Assembly (NCBI RefSeq): GCF_009659625.1
Contig: NZ_VOIW01000002.1
Span: 124,001-188,000 of the forward strand
Length of the DNA stretch: 64,000 nucleotides
Reading direction: 5' to 3'
Origin: Pseudomonas haemolytica
GTDB taxonomy: Bacteria > Pseudomonadota > Gammaproteobacteria > Pseudomonadales > Pseudomonadaceae
The notes under the pieces were generated by a model that searched no databases, had not been told where the DNA came from, and worked only from the letters and a program-made list of their open reading frames with translations. The stretch's first letter is position 1. Every line of letters starts with the position of its first letter. A program made the translations under genes and the position numbers. Below, piece after piece: positions 47,564 through 57,843 of the stretch.

Positions 47564-47670
47564 TGTAACTGTTTTCTACTGCTCCTGTAGGATCCTGCCA
47601 CATCTTGCCGTTTGGTGATCGTGAAAGCGGCACGTATGATGCATCCCAAACTTCCGCAGATTAGAAGCCT

Positions 47671-50592
47671 ATGTCCCTGATAGTTCTACTGCTTCTGCCT
47701 TTTATCGGCAGCTGTCTGGCGGCCTTGCTGCCGCACAACGCACGTAACACCGAATCCCTGTTGGCCGGCCTTGTGGCCCTGGTCGGCACTATTCAAGTCG
47801 CCCTGCTCTACCCCCAGATCGCCCATGGTGGCGTGATCCGCGAAGAATTCATGTGGTTGCCCAGCCTCGGGCTGAACTTCGTGCTGCGCATGGATGGGTT
47901 TGCCTGGCTGTTCTCGATGCTGGTGCTGGGCATCGGCTCACTGGTGGCGTTGTATGCGCGTTATTACATGTCGCCGGACGATCCGGTGCCGCGTTTTTTC
48001 GCGTTCTTCCTCGCGTTCATGGGCGCCATGCTTGGCCTCGTGATCTCCGGCAACCTGATCCAGATCGTATTCTTCTGGGAACTGACCAGCCTGTTCTCGT
48101 TCCTGTTGATCGGCTATTGGCATCACCGCGCCGATGCGCGACGCGGTGCCTATATGGCGCTGATGGTCACCGGCGCCGGCGGCCTGTGCCTGCTGGCGGG
48201 CGTGATGTTGCTGGGGCATATCGTCGGCAGCTACGACCTGGACCTGGTGCTGGCGGCGGGCGATCAGATTCGCGCGCACTCCCTCTACCCGGTCATGCTG
48301 GCCCTGGTGCTGATCGGTGCCTTGAGCAAAAGCGCACAGTTTCCGTTCCACTTCTGGCTGCCCCACGCCATGGCGGCGCCGACTCCGGTCTCAGCCTACC
48401 TGCACTCGGCGACGATGGTGAAGGCCGGCGTGTTCCTGCTGGCCCGCCTGTGGCCGTCGCTGTCCGGCAGCGAAGAATGGTTCTGGATCGTCGGCGGTGC
48501 CGGCGCCCTCACTCTCCTCCTCGGCGCTTACTGCGCCATGTTTCAAAACGATCTCAAGGGCCTGCTGGCCTACTCCACCATCAGCCACCTCGGGCTGATC
48601 ACCCTGCTGCTGGGCCTCAACAGCCCGTTGGCCGCCGTCGCTGCGGTGTTCCATATTCTCAACCACGCCACCTTCAAGGCTTCGCTGTTCATGGCGGCGG
48701 GCATCATCGACCACGAAAGCGGCACGCGGGATATCCGCAAGCTCAGTGGCCTGGTGCGCCTGATCCCGTTTACCGCAACCCTGGCGATGGTAGCCAGTGC
48801 GTCCATGGCCGGGGTGCCGTTGCTCAACGGTTTCCTGTCCAAAGAGATGTTCTTCGCTGAAACCGTGTTTATCTCGTCGACCCAATGGGTAGAAATCGCC
48901 CTGCCGGTGATCGCGACCATCGCCGGTACCTTCAGCGTCGCCTACGCCCTGCGCTTTACCGTGGATGTGTTCTTCGGCCCGCCTGCCACCGACTTGCCGC
49001 ACACACCCCACGAGCCACCGCGCTGGATGCGCGCGCCGGTCGAGTTGCTGGTGTTTACCTGCCTGCTGGTGGGGATCTTCCCGGCCCAGGTGGTCGGCTC
49101 GATCCTCGCCGCCGCGGCGCTCCCGGTGGTCGGTGGTGTGCTGCCGCAGTACAGCCTGGCGATCTGGCATGGCTGGAACGCGCCGATGATCATGAGCCTG
49201 GTGGCCATGTCCGGCGGCGTGGTGCTGTACCTGTTGCTGCGCAAGCAGCTAAAGCGCGGGCGCTTCAAGTACCCGCCGCTGATCAGCTACTTCAACGGCA
49301 AGCGCGGCTTCGAGCGCTGCCTGGTGGTGATGATGCGCGGCGTGCGCCGAATCGAGAAACGCATCAGCACCAAGCGCCTGCAAACCCAGTTGTTCCTGCT
49401 GGTGCTGCTGGCGGTGGTCGGCGCCATGATCCCCATGATCAACAGTGGCCTCAGTTGGGGCGACCGGCCGAAGATCCCTGGCTCCATCGTGTTTGTCACC
49501 CTGTGGCTGCTGGCGATTGCCTGCGCCCTCGGCGCCGCCTGGCAAGCCAAGTATCACCGGCTCGCGGCCCTGACCATGGTCAGCGTGTGCGGCCTGATGA
49601 CCTGCGTGACCTTCGTGTGGTTCTCGGCGCCGGACCTGGCCCTGACCCAATTGGTAGTGGAAGTGGTGACTACCGTGCTGATCCTGCTCGGCCTGCGCTG
49701 GCTGCCGCGGCGGATCGAAGAAGTTTGGCCACTGCCCAACACCCTGCGCAAGGCGCGGATTCGCCGGGTGCGCGACTTCCTGCTGTCCACCGTGGTGGGT
49801 GGCGGCATGGCGTTGTTGTCCTACGCGATGCTGACCCGCCAGACGCCCAACGATATCTCCTCGTTCTACCTGAGCCGCGCCCTGCCCGAAGGCGGCGGCA
49901 GCAATGTGGTGAACGTGATGCTCGTGGACTTCCGGGGCTTCGACACCCTGGGCGAGATCACCGTGCTCGGCGCCGTGGCATTGACCGTGTACGCCCTGCT
50001 GCGACGCTTCCGTCCGTCTAAAGAAAGCATGGAGTTGCCGCCACAACAGCGCCAGTTGGCACCCGACGTGGCCACCGACCTGGTCAACCCACGCCAGGCC
50101 AGCGATACCGCCCTGGGTTTCATGATGGTGCCGGCGGTGCTGGTGCGCCTGCTGCTGCCGATTGCGCTGGTGGTGTCGTTCTACCTGTTCATGCGCGGCC
50201 ACAACCAACCGGGCGGCGGCTTCGTTGCCGGCTTGGTGATGTCGGTGGCGTTTATCCTGCAATACATGGTGGCTGGCACGCAGTGGGTCGAGGCGCAGAT
50301 GAGCCTGCGGCCAATGCGCTGGATGGGCTTCGGCCTGCTTTCGGCGACCTTGACCGGGCTCGGCGCGCTGTTCGTCGGCTACCCGTTCCTGACCACCCAT
50401 ACCTGGCATTTCAGCGTGCCGCTGCTGGGTGACATCCATATTGCCAGTGCATTGTTCTTCGACGTCGGCGTGTACGCCACGGTCGTAGGTTCCACACTGC
50501 TGATATTGACCGCTCTCGGCCACCAATCCGTGCGAGCGCATAAACCGAGCAACCAGCCCAAAGTGGTTGCCGCAACTGAAGGAGCCGCCTGA
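47671..50592 (+). CDS. mrpA: Mrp Na+/H+ antiporter subunit A, fused with MrpB
   Basis: 973-aa membrane protein. The N-terminal ~500 residues are NuoL-like (FFWELTSLFSFLLIGYWHH, LSKSAQFPFHFWLPHAMAAPTPVSAYLHSATMVKAGVFLLARLWPSL, FQNDLKGLLAYSTISHLGLITLLL). Further helices follow, then a C-terminal MnhB domain (VSFYLFMRGHNQPGGGFVAGLVMSVAFILQYMVAG). The A-B fusion is usual in group 2 Mrp/Pha systems of pseudomonads. With MrpC-G it exchanges cytoplasmic Na+ for protons. mrpC overlaps by one base (TGATG). Confidence 0.96.
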   Translation: MSLIVLLLLPFIGSCLAALLPHNARNTESLLAGLVALVGTIQVALLYPQIAHGGVIREEFMWLPSLGLNFVLRMDGFAWLFSMLVLGIGSLVALYARYYMSPDDPVPRFFAFFLAFMGAMLGLVISGNLIQIVFFWELTSLFSFLLIGYWHHRADARRGAYMALMVTGAGGLCLLAGVMLLGHIVGSYDLDLVLAAGDQIRAHSLYPVMLALVLIGALSKSAQFPFHFWLPHAMAAPTPVSAYLHSATMVKAGVFLLARLWPSLSGSEEWFWIVGGAGALTLLLGAYCAMFQNDLKGLLAYSTISHLGLITLLLGLNSPLAAVAAVFHILNHATFKASLFMAAGIIDHESGTRDIRKLSGLVRLIPFTATLAMVASASMAGVPLLNGFLSKEMFFAETVFISSTQWVEIALPVIATIAGTFSVAYALRFTVDVFFGPPATDLPHTPHEPPRWMRAPVELLVFTCLLVGIFPAQVVGSILAAAALPVVGGVLPQYSLAIWHGWNAPMIMSLVAMSGGVVLYLLLRKQLKRGRFKYPPLISYFNGKRGFERCLVVMMRGVRRIEKRISTKRLQTQLFLLVLLAVVGAMIPMINSGLSWGDRPKIPGSIVFVTLWLLAIACALGAAWQAKYHRLAALTMVSVCGLMTCVTFVWFSAPDLALTQLVVEVVTTVLILLGLRWLPRRIEEVWPLPNTLRKARIRRVRDFLLSTVVGGGMALLSYAMLTRQTPNDISSFYLSRALPEGGGSNVVNVMLVDFRGFDTLGEITVLGAVALTVYALLRRFRPSKESMELPPQQRQLAPDVATDLVNPRQASDTALGFMMVPAVLVRLLLPIALVVSFYLFMRGHNQPGGGFVAGLVMSVAFILQYMVAGTQWVEAQMSLRPMRWMGFGLLSATLTGLGALFVGYPFLTTHTWHFSVPLLGDIHIASALFFDVGVYATVVGSTLLILTALGHQSVRAHKPSNQPKVVAATEGAA

Positions 50593-50936
50593 TGGAAGAA
50601 GTCATCGCAATCGCCATTGGGGTCCTGGCGGCCTCCGGCGTCTGGTTGATCCTGCGGCCACGGACGTTCCAGGTGGTGATGGGTTTGTGCCTGCTGTCCT
50701 ACGGGGTCAACCTGTTCATTTTCAGCATGGGCAGCCTGTTTATTGGCAAGGAACCGATCATCAAGGACGGCGTGCCCCAAGACCTGCTCAACTACACCGA
50801 CCCGTTGCCCCAGGCCCTGGTGCTGACGGCTATCGTGATCAGCTTCGCCATGACCGCTTTGTTCCTGGTGGTGCTGCTGGCGTCCCGGGGCCTGACCGGC
50901 ACTGACCATGTGGACGGCCGGGAGCCCAAGGAATGA
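50592..50936 (+). CDS. mrpC: Mrp antiporter subunit C
   Basis: 114-aa NuoK-like subunit with three helices: AIAIGVLAASGVWLIL, VVMGLCLLSYGVNLFIFSMG and ALVLTAIVISFAMTALFLVVLLA. The conserved DPLPQALVLTAIVI phrase is intact. ATGA overlap with mrpD. Confidence 0.95.
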   Translation: MEEVIAIAIGVLAASGVWLILRPRTFQVVMGLCLLSYGVNLFIFSMGSLFIGKEPIIKDGVPQDLLNYTDPLPQALVLTAIVISFAMTALFLVVLLASRGLTGTDHVDGREPKE

Positions 50937-52615
50937 CGTGGATGAATCAACTGATCGTCGCGCCGATCCTGCTGCCGCTGCTCACCGCCGGGTTGATGCT
51001 GATGCTGGGCGAGAAACGCCGCCCGCTGAAGGCCCGGATCAATCTGTGCTCCAGTGTGATCGGCCTGGGCATCGCTATCCTGCTGTTGTACTGGACGCAA
51101 CAAGGCGGCCCCGGCTCGATTGGTGTGTACCTGCCGGGCAACTGGCAGGTGCCGTTTGGCATCGTCTTGGTGGTCGACCAACTGTCGGCGATGATGCTGG
51201 TGCTGACCGGCATTATCGGCGTGAGCGCGCTGCTGTTTGCCATGGCCCGTTGGGACCGTGCGGGCACCAGTTTCCACGCACTGTTCCAGATCCAGCTGAT
51301 GGGTTTGTATGGCGCGTTCCTCACCGCCGACCTATTCAACCTGTTCGTGTTCTTCGAGGTGCTGCTGGCGGCGTCCTACGGCCTGATGCTGCACGGTTCC
51401 GGCCGCGCACGGGTGTCGTCGGGGCTGCATTACATTGCAATCAACCTGCTGGCGTCGTCGCTGTTCCTGATTGGCGCGGCGATGATCTACGGCGTTACCG
51501 GCACACTGAACTTCGCTGACCTGGCGTTGAAAATCCCGTTGGTGCCGGAGGCTGATCGTGGCCTGTTGCATGCCGGCGCGGCGATCCTCGCCACGGCGTT
51601 CCTGGCCAAGGCCGGGATGTGGCCGCTGAACTTCTGGCTGGCGCCCGCCTACTCTTCAGCCAGCGCGCCGGTGGCGGCGATGTTTGCGATCATGACCAAG
51701 GTCGGCGTATACACCGTGCTGCGCTTGTGGACCCTGTTGTTCTCCGGCCAGGCCGGCGCTTCGGCGCTGTTTGGCGGCGACTGGCTGGTGTACGGCGGCA
51801 TGGCGACGATCATCTGCGCGGCGCTGGCGATGGTAGCGGCGCAACGCTTGGAGCGCATGGCCAGCCTGAGCATCCTGGTCTCGGCCGGGATCCTGCTGTC
51901 GGCAGTGGGGTTTGCCCAGCCGAGCCTGACCGCTGGGGCGTTGTTCTATCTGGTCAGCTCCACCCTGGCGTTGAGTGCGTTGTTCCTGCTGGCGGAGTTG
52001 ATCGAGCGTTCGCGTTCAGCCAACGACCTGCCGCTGGATGAAGAGATCGATGCGCTGCCCAAGGCCATGGAATCGCTGCATCCGCGCCCTGGCGTGAACC
52101 TGGACGATGAGCAGAAAGCCGTGGTCGGCCAGGTAATCCCCTGGACCATGGCCTTTCTCGGCTTGAGCTTTATCGCCTGCGCGCTGCTGATTATCGGCAT
52201 GCCACCCTTGTCCGGGTTCATCGGCAAGCTCAGCCTGTTGAGTGCGCTGATCAACCCACTGGGCCTGGGCAACGCCGTGGACGAATCGATCCGCCCTGCG
52301 GCCTGGGGCCTGGTGGCGTTGCTGATTCTGTCTGGCCTGGCCTCGCTGATCGCTTTCGCCCGCCTCGGCATCCAGCGCTTCTGGACCCCGGAAGAGCGCC
52401 CCTCGCCGTTGCTGCGTCGCTACGAATGTGTGCCAATCTTCTTCCTGCTCGGTCTCAGCATCCTGCTGACCTTCAAGGCCGAGCCGCTGATGCGCTACAC
52501 CCAGGCCGCCGCCGAAAGCCTGAACAACCCGGAACACTACGTGATGGCGGTGCTGGCCACGCGTCCGGTGCCAAGCCCCGAAGCCAAGGCCGCCGCGCTG
52601 GGGGTGCAGCCATGA
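50933..52615 (+). CDS. mrpD: Mrp antiporter subunit D
   Basis: 560-aa NuoM/N-like subunit. Motifs: FNLFVFFEVLLAASYGLMLHGSG (membrane Glu), FLAKAGMWPLNFWLAPAYSSASAPVAAMFAIMTKVGVYTVLRL (channel Lys), and GMPPLSGFIGKLSLLSAL. About 14 helices, with a ~45-residue hydrophilic loop (RSRSANDLPLDEEIDALPKAMESLH...) typical of MrpD in this group. Overlaps mrpC and mrpE by 4 bp. Confidence 0.96.
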   Translation: MTWMNQLIVAPILLPLLTAGLMLMLGEKRRPLKARINLCSSVIGLGIAILLLYWTQQGGPGSIGVYLPGNWQVPFGIVLVVDQLSAMMLVLTGIIGVSALLFAMARWDRAGTSFHALFQIQLMGLYGAFLTADLFNLFVFFEVLLAASYGLMLHGSGRARVSSGLHYIAINLLASSLFLIGAAMIYGVTGTLNFADLALKIPLVPEADRGLLHAGAAILATAFLAKAGMWPLNFWLAPAYSSASAPVAAMFAIMTKVGVYTVLRLWTLLFSGQAGASALFGGDWLVYGGMATIICAALAMVAAQRLERMASLSILVSAGILLSAVGFAQPSLTAGALFYLVSSTLALSALFLLAELIERSRSANDLPLDEEIDALPKAMESLHPRPGVNLDDEQKAVVGQVIPWTMAFLGLSFIACALLIIGMPPLSGFIGKLSLLSALINPLGLGNAVDESIRPAAWGLVALLILSGLASLIAFARLGIQRFWTPEERPSPLLRRYECVPIFFLLGLSILLTFKAEPLMRYTQAAAESLNNPEHYVMAVLATRPVPSPEAKAAALGVQP

Positions 52616-53100
52616 AGCGCCTGTTCCCTGCCCCGTGGCTATCAGTGGCGTTATGGGTCTTGTGGCTGGTGCTGAACCTGTCGATCAGCCCCGGCAACCT
52701 GCTGCTGGGCGCATTGCTGGGCGTTCTTGCACCCTTGTTGATGGCGCCACTGCGCCCGTTGCCGATCCGTATCCGCCGCCCTGGCGTAATAGTCCGCCTG
52801 TTTTTCCGGGTTGGCCGCGACGTGATCATCTCCAACCTGCAGGTGGCCTGGGGTGTACTCACCTGCGGCTCACGCCCACCGCGCTCGCGCTTTATCAAGA
52901 TCCCCTTGGACCTGCGCGACGCCAATGGCCTGGCCGTGCTGGCGATGATCACCAGCGTGACGCCCGGCACCGTCTGGTCGGAGCTGGCGCTAGACCGCAG
53001 CATCCTGCTGTTGCACGTCTTCGACCTGGATGACGACGCGCTATTCATCCAGCACTTCAAACACGACTACGAACGGCCCCTGATGGAGATCTTCGAATGA
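52612..53100 (+). CDS. mrpE: Mrp antiporter subunit E
   Basis: 162 aa from ATG 52612. Two N-terminal helices (LSVALWVLWLVLNLSISPGNLLLGALLGVLAPLLM) are followed by the conserved MnhE domain IPLDLRDANGLAVLAMITSVTPGTVWSELALD. Needed for assembly and activity of the antiporter complex. ATGA overlaps on both sides. Confidence 0.95.
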   Translation: MKRLFPAPWLSVALWVLWLVLNLSISPGNLLLGALLGVLAPLLMAPLRPLPIRIRRPGVIVRLFFRVGRDVIISNLQVAWGVLTCGSRPPRSRFIKIPLDLRDANGLAVLAMITSVTPGTVWSELALDRSILLLHVFDLDDDALFIQHFKHDYERPLMEIFE

Positions 53101-53375
53101 GCGCCCTGCTCGCCAATGCGATCCTGTTCAGCCTGTTCCTGTTCTCCATGGCGATGGTGCTGACCCTGGTGCGCCTGTTCAAAGGCCCGTCGGCCCAGGA
53201 CCGGGTACTGGCGCTGGACTACCTGTACATCCTGGCGATGCTGATGATGCTGACCCTGGGTATTCGCTATGCCAGTGACACTTATTTTGAAGCGGCGCTG
53301 TTGATTGCGTTGTTCGGCTTCGTCGGCTCGTTTGCCCTGGCCAAATTTCTGCTGCGTGGGGAGGTGATTGAATGA
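53097..53375 (+). CDS. mrpF: Mrp antiporter subunit F
   Basis: 92 aa with three helices (AILFSLFLFSMAMVLTLVRLFKGPSAQDRVLALDYLY..., MLMMLTLGIRY, ALLIALFGFVGSFALAKFLL). The signature KGPSAQDRVLALD is intact. ATGA overlap with mrpG. Confidence 0.95.
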   Translation: MSALLANAILFSLFLFSMAMVLTLVRLFKGPSAQDRVLALDYLYILAMLMMLTLGIRYASDTYFEAALLIALFGFVGSFALAKFLLRGEVIE

Positions 53376-53710
53376 TGCCGTTATGGGTTGAAATCATAGT
53401 GGCGGCGTTGTTGGTGCTCAGCAGCGTGTTTGCGCTGATTGGCGCGATCGGCATGCTGCGGATGAAGGACTTCTTCCAGCGCATGCATCCGCCGGCGCTG
53501 GCCTCGACGTTGGGCGCCTGGAGTGTGGCGTTGGCGTCGATCATCTACTTTTCGGTGCTCAAGTCCGGGCCGGTATTGCACGGCTGGCTGATCCCGATTT
53601 TGTTGGCGATCACTGTGCCGGTGACTACCTTGCTGCTGGCGCGTACCGCGTTGTTCCGCAAGCGCATGGCTGGTGATGACGTACCCGCCGAAGTCAGCAG
53701 CCGCCGCTAA
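53372..53710 (+). CDS. mrpG: Mrp antiporter subunit G
   Basis: 112 aa with three helices and the signature IGAIGMLRMKDFFQRMHPPALASTLGAWSVALASI. Last gene of the operon; a REPIN follows 25 bp after the stop. The six genes A/B-G are complete, so a functional Mrp complex is expected. Confidence 0.95.
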   Translation: MMPLWVEIIVAALLVLSSVFALIGAIGMLRMKDFFQRMHPPALASTLGAWSVALASIIYFSVLKSGPVLHGWLIPILLAITVPVTTLLLARTALFRKRMAGDDVPAEVSSRR

Positions 53711-53735
53711 CTTATAGAGCGGGCACGGTTAAAAA

Positions 53736-53824
53736 TGTGGGAGGGGGCTTGCTCCCGATAGCAGTAGGTCAGTCAGCTAATCTGTAACTGACCCACCGCC
53801 ATCGGGAGCAAGCCCCCTCCCACA
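53736..53824. repeat. REPIN, GGGAGCAAGC class
   Basis: TGTGGGAGGGGGCTTGCTCC and inverted GGGAGCAAGCCCCCTCCCAC, with an internal GGTCAGTCAG/CTGACC partial symmetry in the loop like the element at 59.1 kb. Confidence 0.93.
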
Positions 53825-53836
53825 TTTGTGACTCTA

Positions 53837-54295
53837 CTAGGCGAAAGACCGGATTCGCTCTGCCAGCCCAGCCAGTTCGGCATCATCCGCCCGCACATGG
53901 TCGTGGGAAGAGATATAGCCCTCATAAGCCGCAAAAAACTTATCCACCTTCGAACTCATCGGCTTGAATGTACTGTCCTGCCCAGTCCCATGCATCGGAA
54001 ACAGCTTCGCATGCAGGTGATCCACGCCATAGCCTTCCAGGAACATCCCCGTACGCGCCACATCGGGAAACGCGCGGTCGATCTGTTGCGCGGTCTTCTT
54101 AGCGGCGATAGCGAGCCCTGCCAACACTTCATCCGACTGCGCAAACGCGTAACTGCCGTAATGCTGCCTGGGGATCACCACGCTGAAACCCGGGGTGTTG
54201 GGAAAGATCGACAAGAACGCCATGTGGTGTTCGTCCTCCCACAGGATATGGGCCGGGGAGGTTTTTCGGACAATGCTGCAGAAAATACAATCCAT
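53837..54295 (-). CDS. HIT family protein
   Basis: 152 aa from ATG 54295 (MDCIFCSIVRKTSPAHILWED), with GGCGG upstream; in-frame ATGs at 54316 and 54379 are alternatives. HIT proteins hydrolyse or transfer nucleotides from Ap4A-type substrates. The N-terminal CIFC zinc-type motif and SVVIPRQHYGSY are typical. The HIT triad, normally HxHxH, reads DHLHAKLFPMHG, so the third His is Lys; the middle (nucleophile) His is kept. It lies downstream of cysS across a terminator. Confidence 0.88.
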   Translation of the reverse strand: MDCIFCSIVRKTSPAHILWEDEHHMAFLSIFPNTPGFSVVIPRQHYGSYAFAQSDEVLAGLAIAAKKTAQQIDRAFPDVARTGMFLEGYGVDHLHAKLFPMHGTGQDSTFKPMSSKVDKFFAAYEGYISSHDHVRADDAELAGLAERIRSFA

Positions 54296-54421
54296 TTGAA
54301 TTACCGCCAGTTTCATCTTGGGTTTGGTCGTAGCAACATCTAAAGCCAGGATGGAGCGAGCGTCAAATGCGGTGGGCATTTTGGGAAATGTCCTAAGGAG
54401 TGCGCCGTTAAAACGGTATGC

Positions 54422-54454
54422 AAAAAAACGCCCCGAACCAGTCGGGGCGTTTTT
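54422..54454. terminator. Bidirectional terminator between HIT gene and cysS
   Basis: AAAAAAACGCCCCGA/TCGGGGCGTTTTT with an ACCAG loop, 17 bp after the cysS stop on the minus strand. Confidence 0.9.
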
Positions 54455-54471
54455 CATTCAGCGTTTACCGA

Positions 54472-55860
54472 TCAAGCCTGATCAGCCAACCGCCAAGTAG
54501 TCCCACCCTTGCCGTCTTCCAACACCACACCCATCGCGGTCAGTTGGTCACGGATACGGTCGGATTCCGCCCAGTCCCTGTTCGCACGAGCAGCCAAACG
54601 CGCCTGAATCAACCCATCCACTTCAGCCGCATCCACACGCCCTTCGGCGCCGGCTTGCAGGAAGTCATCAGCTTCCATCTGCAACACGCCCAGGACACTC
54701 GCCAGCTCTTTCAAGCGAGCAGCCAGACCTGCCGCTGCGTCGAGATCGCTCTCACGCAGGCGGTTGATCTCACGCACCATCTCAAACAACACCGCGCAGG
54801 CTTCCGGTGTACCAAAGTCGTCGTTCATCACTTCGGTAAACCGCGCCACGAACGCTTCGCCGCCAGCAGGCGCCACGGCGGGCAAGCCTTTCAACGCGTG
54901 GTAGAACCGCTCCAGAGCACCCTTGGCGTCCTTGAGGTTGTCTTCCGAGTAGTTGATGGCGCTGCGGTAGTGGCTGGACACCAGCAGGTAACGCACCACT
55001 TCCGGATGGTACTTTTCCAGCACGTCGCGGATGGTGAAGAAGTTGTTCAAAGACTTGGACATCTTCTCGCCATTGATGCGGATCATGCCGCAGTGCATCC
55101 AGGCGTTGGCGTAGGTCTTGCCGGTGGCGGCTTCGCTTTGCGCGATTTCGTTTTCGTGGTGCGGGAACTCCAGGTCGCTGCCGCCGCCATGAATGTCGAA
55201 AGTCTCGCCCAGGCAGCAGGTGGACATCACCGAGCATTCGATGTGCCAACCCGGACGCCCGGCGCCCCATGGCGATTCCCAGCTTGGCTCGCCGGGCTTG
55301 GTGCCTTTCCATAGCACGAAGTCGAGCGGGTCTTGCTTGGCCTCGTCGACTTCGATGCGGGCGCCGATGCGCAGGTCTTCGATTTTCTTGCGCGACAGCT
55401 TGCCGTAGCCCATGAACTTGGCGACGCGGTAGTACACGTCACCATTGCCTGGGGCGTAGGCGTAACCCTTGTCGATCAGGGTCTGGATCATCGCGTGCAT
55501 GCCGGGGATGTGGTCCGTGGCACGCGGTTCCATGTCCGGCTTGAGGATGTTGAGGCGCGCCTCGTCCTCGTGCATGGCAGCGATCATGCGCTCGGTCAGC
55601 GCGTCGAACGACTCGCCGTTTTCATTGGCGCGGTTGATGATCTTGTCGTCGATGTCGGTGATGTTGCGCACGTACGTCAAGTCATAGCCACTGAAACGCA
55701 GCCAGCGGGTCACCAGGTCGAAGGCAACCATGCTGCGGCCGTGGCCGATGTGGCAGTAGTCGTACACGGTCATGCCGCACACGTACATGCGCACCTTGTT
55801 GCCATCCAGCGGCTTGAAGACTTCTTTGGTCTTGCTGAGCGTGTTGTAGATCGTTAGCAC
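54472..55860 (-). CDS. cysS: Cysteinyl-tRNA synthetase
   Basis: 462-aa class Ia synthetase charging tRNA-Cys. The HIGH motif is HIGHGR (residues 37-40), preceded by the zinc-ligand Cys28 in [10 protein letters not shown]. Further zinc ligands lie in [30 protein letters not shown]. The KMSKS loop is [13 protein letters not shown] near residue 268. Length matches the E. coli enzyme. It follows glnS by 21 bp on the same strand, an order common in Pseudomonas. Confidence 0.97.
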   Translation of the reverse strand: MLTIYNTLSKTKEVFKPLDGNKVRMYVCGMTVYDYCHIGHGRSMVAFDLVTRWLRFSGYDLTYVRNITDIDDKIINRANENGESFDALTERMIAAMHEDEARLNILKPDMEPRATDHIPGMHAMIQTLIDKGYAYAPGNGDVYYRVAKFMGYGKLSRKKIEDLRIGARIEVDEAKQDPLDFVLWKGTKPGEPSWESPWGAGRPGWHIECSVMSTCCLGETFDIHGGGSDLEFPHHENEIAQSEAATGKTYANAWMHCGMIRINGEKMSKSLNNFFTIRDVLEKYHPEVVRYLLVSSHYRSAINYSEDNLKDAKGALERFYHALKGLPAVAPAGGEAFVARFTEVMNDDFGTPEACAVLFEMVREINRLRESDLDAAAGLAARLKELASVLGVLQMEADDFLQAGAEGRVDAAEVDGLIQARLAARANRDWAESDRIRDQLTAMGVVLEDGKGGTTWRLADQA

Positions 55861-55881
55861 GATGAATCCCTTAAGACTTGA

Positions 55882-57582
55882 TCACTGGCCCCACGAATCT
55901 CGCAAGGTCACGGTACGGTTGAATACCGGAGCACCGGGTTTCGAGTCCTTGATATCCGCGCAGAAGTAACCTTCGCGCTCGAACTGGAAACGGTCTTCCG
56001 GCTGTGCGTCGCCAAGCGATGGCTCGGCACGACAACCCGTGAGTACTTGCAGGGAATCAGGATTGATGTTGTCCAAGAAGCTCGCGCTGTCTTCGGCCTT
56101 CTCAGGGTTCGGCGAACGGAACAGGCGATCGTACAGACGCACTTCACACTCGATGCTGGCGGCAGCCGGAACCCAGTGGACCACGCCCTTGACCTTGCGG
56201 CCTTCAGGGTTCTTGCCCAGGGTATCCGGATCGTACGAGCAACGCAGTTCGACGATGTTGCCATCGGCGTCCTTGATCGCTTCGTCAGCGCGGATCACGT
56301 AGCTGCCGCGCAGGCGCACTTCGCCGTTCGGCTCCAGGCGCTTGTAGCCCTTGGGCGGCTCTTCCATGAAGTCGTCACGGTCGATGTAGATTTCGCGGGC
56401 AAACGGCAATTTGCGCACGCCCAGCTCTTCTTTCTGCGGATGACGCGGCAGTTCGAGGTTCTCGACCTGGCCTTCCGGGTAGTTGGTGATCACGACTTTC
56501 AACGGACGCAGCACGCACATGGCGCGCGGGGCGTTCGCGTCGAGGTCCTGGCGGATGCTGAACTCGAGCATGCCGTAGTCGACCACGCCGTCGGAACGGT
56601 TGGTGCCGACCATCTCGCAGAAATTACGGATCGATGCCGGAGTGTAGCCACGGCGGCGGAAGCCCGACAGCGTCGACATGCGTGGGTCGTCCCAGCCATG
56701 CACGTGCTTTTCATCCACCAGTTGCTTGAGTTTGCGCTTGCTGGTGATGGTGTAGTTCAGGTTCAGGCGGCTGAACTCGTACTGACGCGGGTGCGCCGGT
56801 ACCGGCAGGCTGTCCAGGAACCACTCGTACAGCGGGCGATGGCTTTCGAACTCCAGGGTGCAGATGGAGTGGGTGATGCCTTCGATGGCGTCCGACTGGC
56901 CGTGGGTAAAGTCGTAGTTGGGGTAGATGCACCACTTGTCACCGGTCTGGTGATGGTGGGCATGGCGGATGCGGTACATGATCGGGTCGCGCAGGTTCAT
57001 GTTCGGCGAGGCCATGTCGATCTTGGCGCGCAGTACGCGGGCGCCGTCCGGGAACTCACCGGCGCGCATGCGGGCGAACCAGTCGAGGTTCTCTTCCACC
57101 GAACGGTCGCGGAACGGGCTGTTCTTGCCGGGTTCGGTCAGGGTGCCACGGTATTCCTTGGCCTGCTCCGGGGTCAGGTCGTCGACGTAGGCCTTGCCGG
57201 CCTTGATCAGCTCGACGGCCCAGTCGAACAACTGGTCGAAATACTTGGAGGCATAGCGCACTTCACCGGACCATTCGAAGCCCAGCCACTTGATGTCGCT
57301 TTCGATGGCGTCGATGTATTCCTGGTCTTCCTTGGCCGGGTTGGTGTCGTCGAAACGCAGGTGCGTGACGCCACCGAACTCCTGGGCCAGGCCGAAGTTC
57401 ACACAGATCGACTTGGCGTGACCGATGTGCAGGTAGCCGTTGGGCTCTGGCGGGAAGCGGGTAACGATCTGCGTATGCTTGCCCGAATCCAGGTCCGCCT
57501 GGATGATCGGGCGCAGGAAATTGACCGGGACGGCAGGTCCGGCCTTGGAATTCGAGGTAGGGTCGACAGTGGGCTTGCTCAT
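55882..57582 (-). CDS. glnS: Glutaminyl-tRNA synthetase
   Basis: 566-aa class Ib synthetase charging tRNA-Gln directly. The start at 57582 ([22 protein letters not shown]) is the family start; the frame is open further upstream without support. HIGH motif in [15 protein letters not shown] (residues 52-55); the KMSKS equivalent is [11 protein letters not shown]. The C-terminal anticodon-binding barrel follows ([29 protein letters not shown]). Upstream partner of cysS. Confidence 0.97.
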   Translation of the reverse strand: MSKPTVDPTSNSKAGPAVPVNFLRPIIQADLDSGKHTQIVTRFPPEPNGYLHIGHAKSICVNFGLAQEFGGVTHLRFDDTNPAKEDQEYIDAIESDIKWLGFEWSGEVRYASKYFDQLFDWAVELIKAGKAYVDDLTPEQAKEYRGTLTEPGKNSPFRDRSVEENLDWFARMRAGEFPDGARVLRAKIDMASPNMNLRDPIMYRIRHAHHHQTGDKWCIYPNYDFTHGQSDAIEGITHSICTLEFESHRPLYEWFLDSLPVPAHPRQYEFSRLNLNYTITSKRKLKQLVDEKHVHGWDDPRMSTLSGFRRRGYTPASIRNFCEMVGTNRSDGVVDYGMLEFSIRQDLDANAPRAMCVLRPLKVVITNYPEGQVENLELPRHPQKEELGVRKLPFAREIYIDRDDFMEEPPKGYKRLEPNGEVRLRGSYVIRADEAIKDADGNIVELRCSYDPDTLGKNPEGRKVKGVVHWVPAAASIECEVRLYDRLFRSPNPEKAEDSASFLDNINPDSLQVLTGCRAEPSLGDAQPEDRFQFEREGYFCADIKDSKPGAPVFNRTVTLRDSWGQ

Positions 57583-57843
57583 AGGATCCTTGAACAGACA
57601 GGTTCGTGGCCAGGTGGGGCCAGATAAAACAAAGGGCTTATCATAGCCGATGCTGTCAACCACCTGACAGAGCACGGTCAAAAACTGCTGCTTTAATTGC
57701 TGCTTTAATGACAGGCGCGGTAAAAAACCACCTCGAAATTCCTGCAAGGCACGCTAAACTGCGCACCTTGGCCGCTGATAGGCCAAACCGGTCGAGGCGC
57801 CCAGGCGTCCACACCCACGAATTCCCTGAAAAGAGTAGTGAAC

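Noticed and set aside
47671..50592. mrpA-mrpB fusion as a novelty
   Set aside because: Fusion of A and B is the standard layout of group 2 Mrp/Pha antiporters in pseudomonads and rhizobia.
57583..57843. Possible tRNA gene near glnS
   Set aside because: Searched by eye for a GGTTCGA T-arm and cloverleaf pairing on both strands; none found here or elsewhere in the window.
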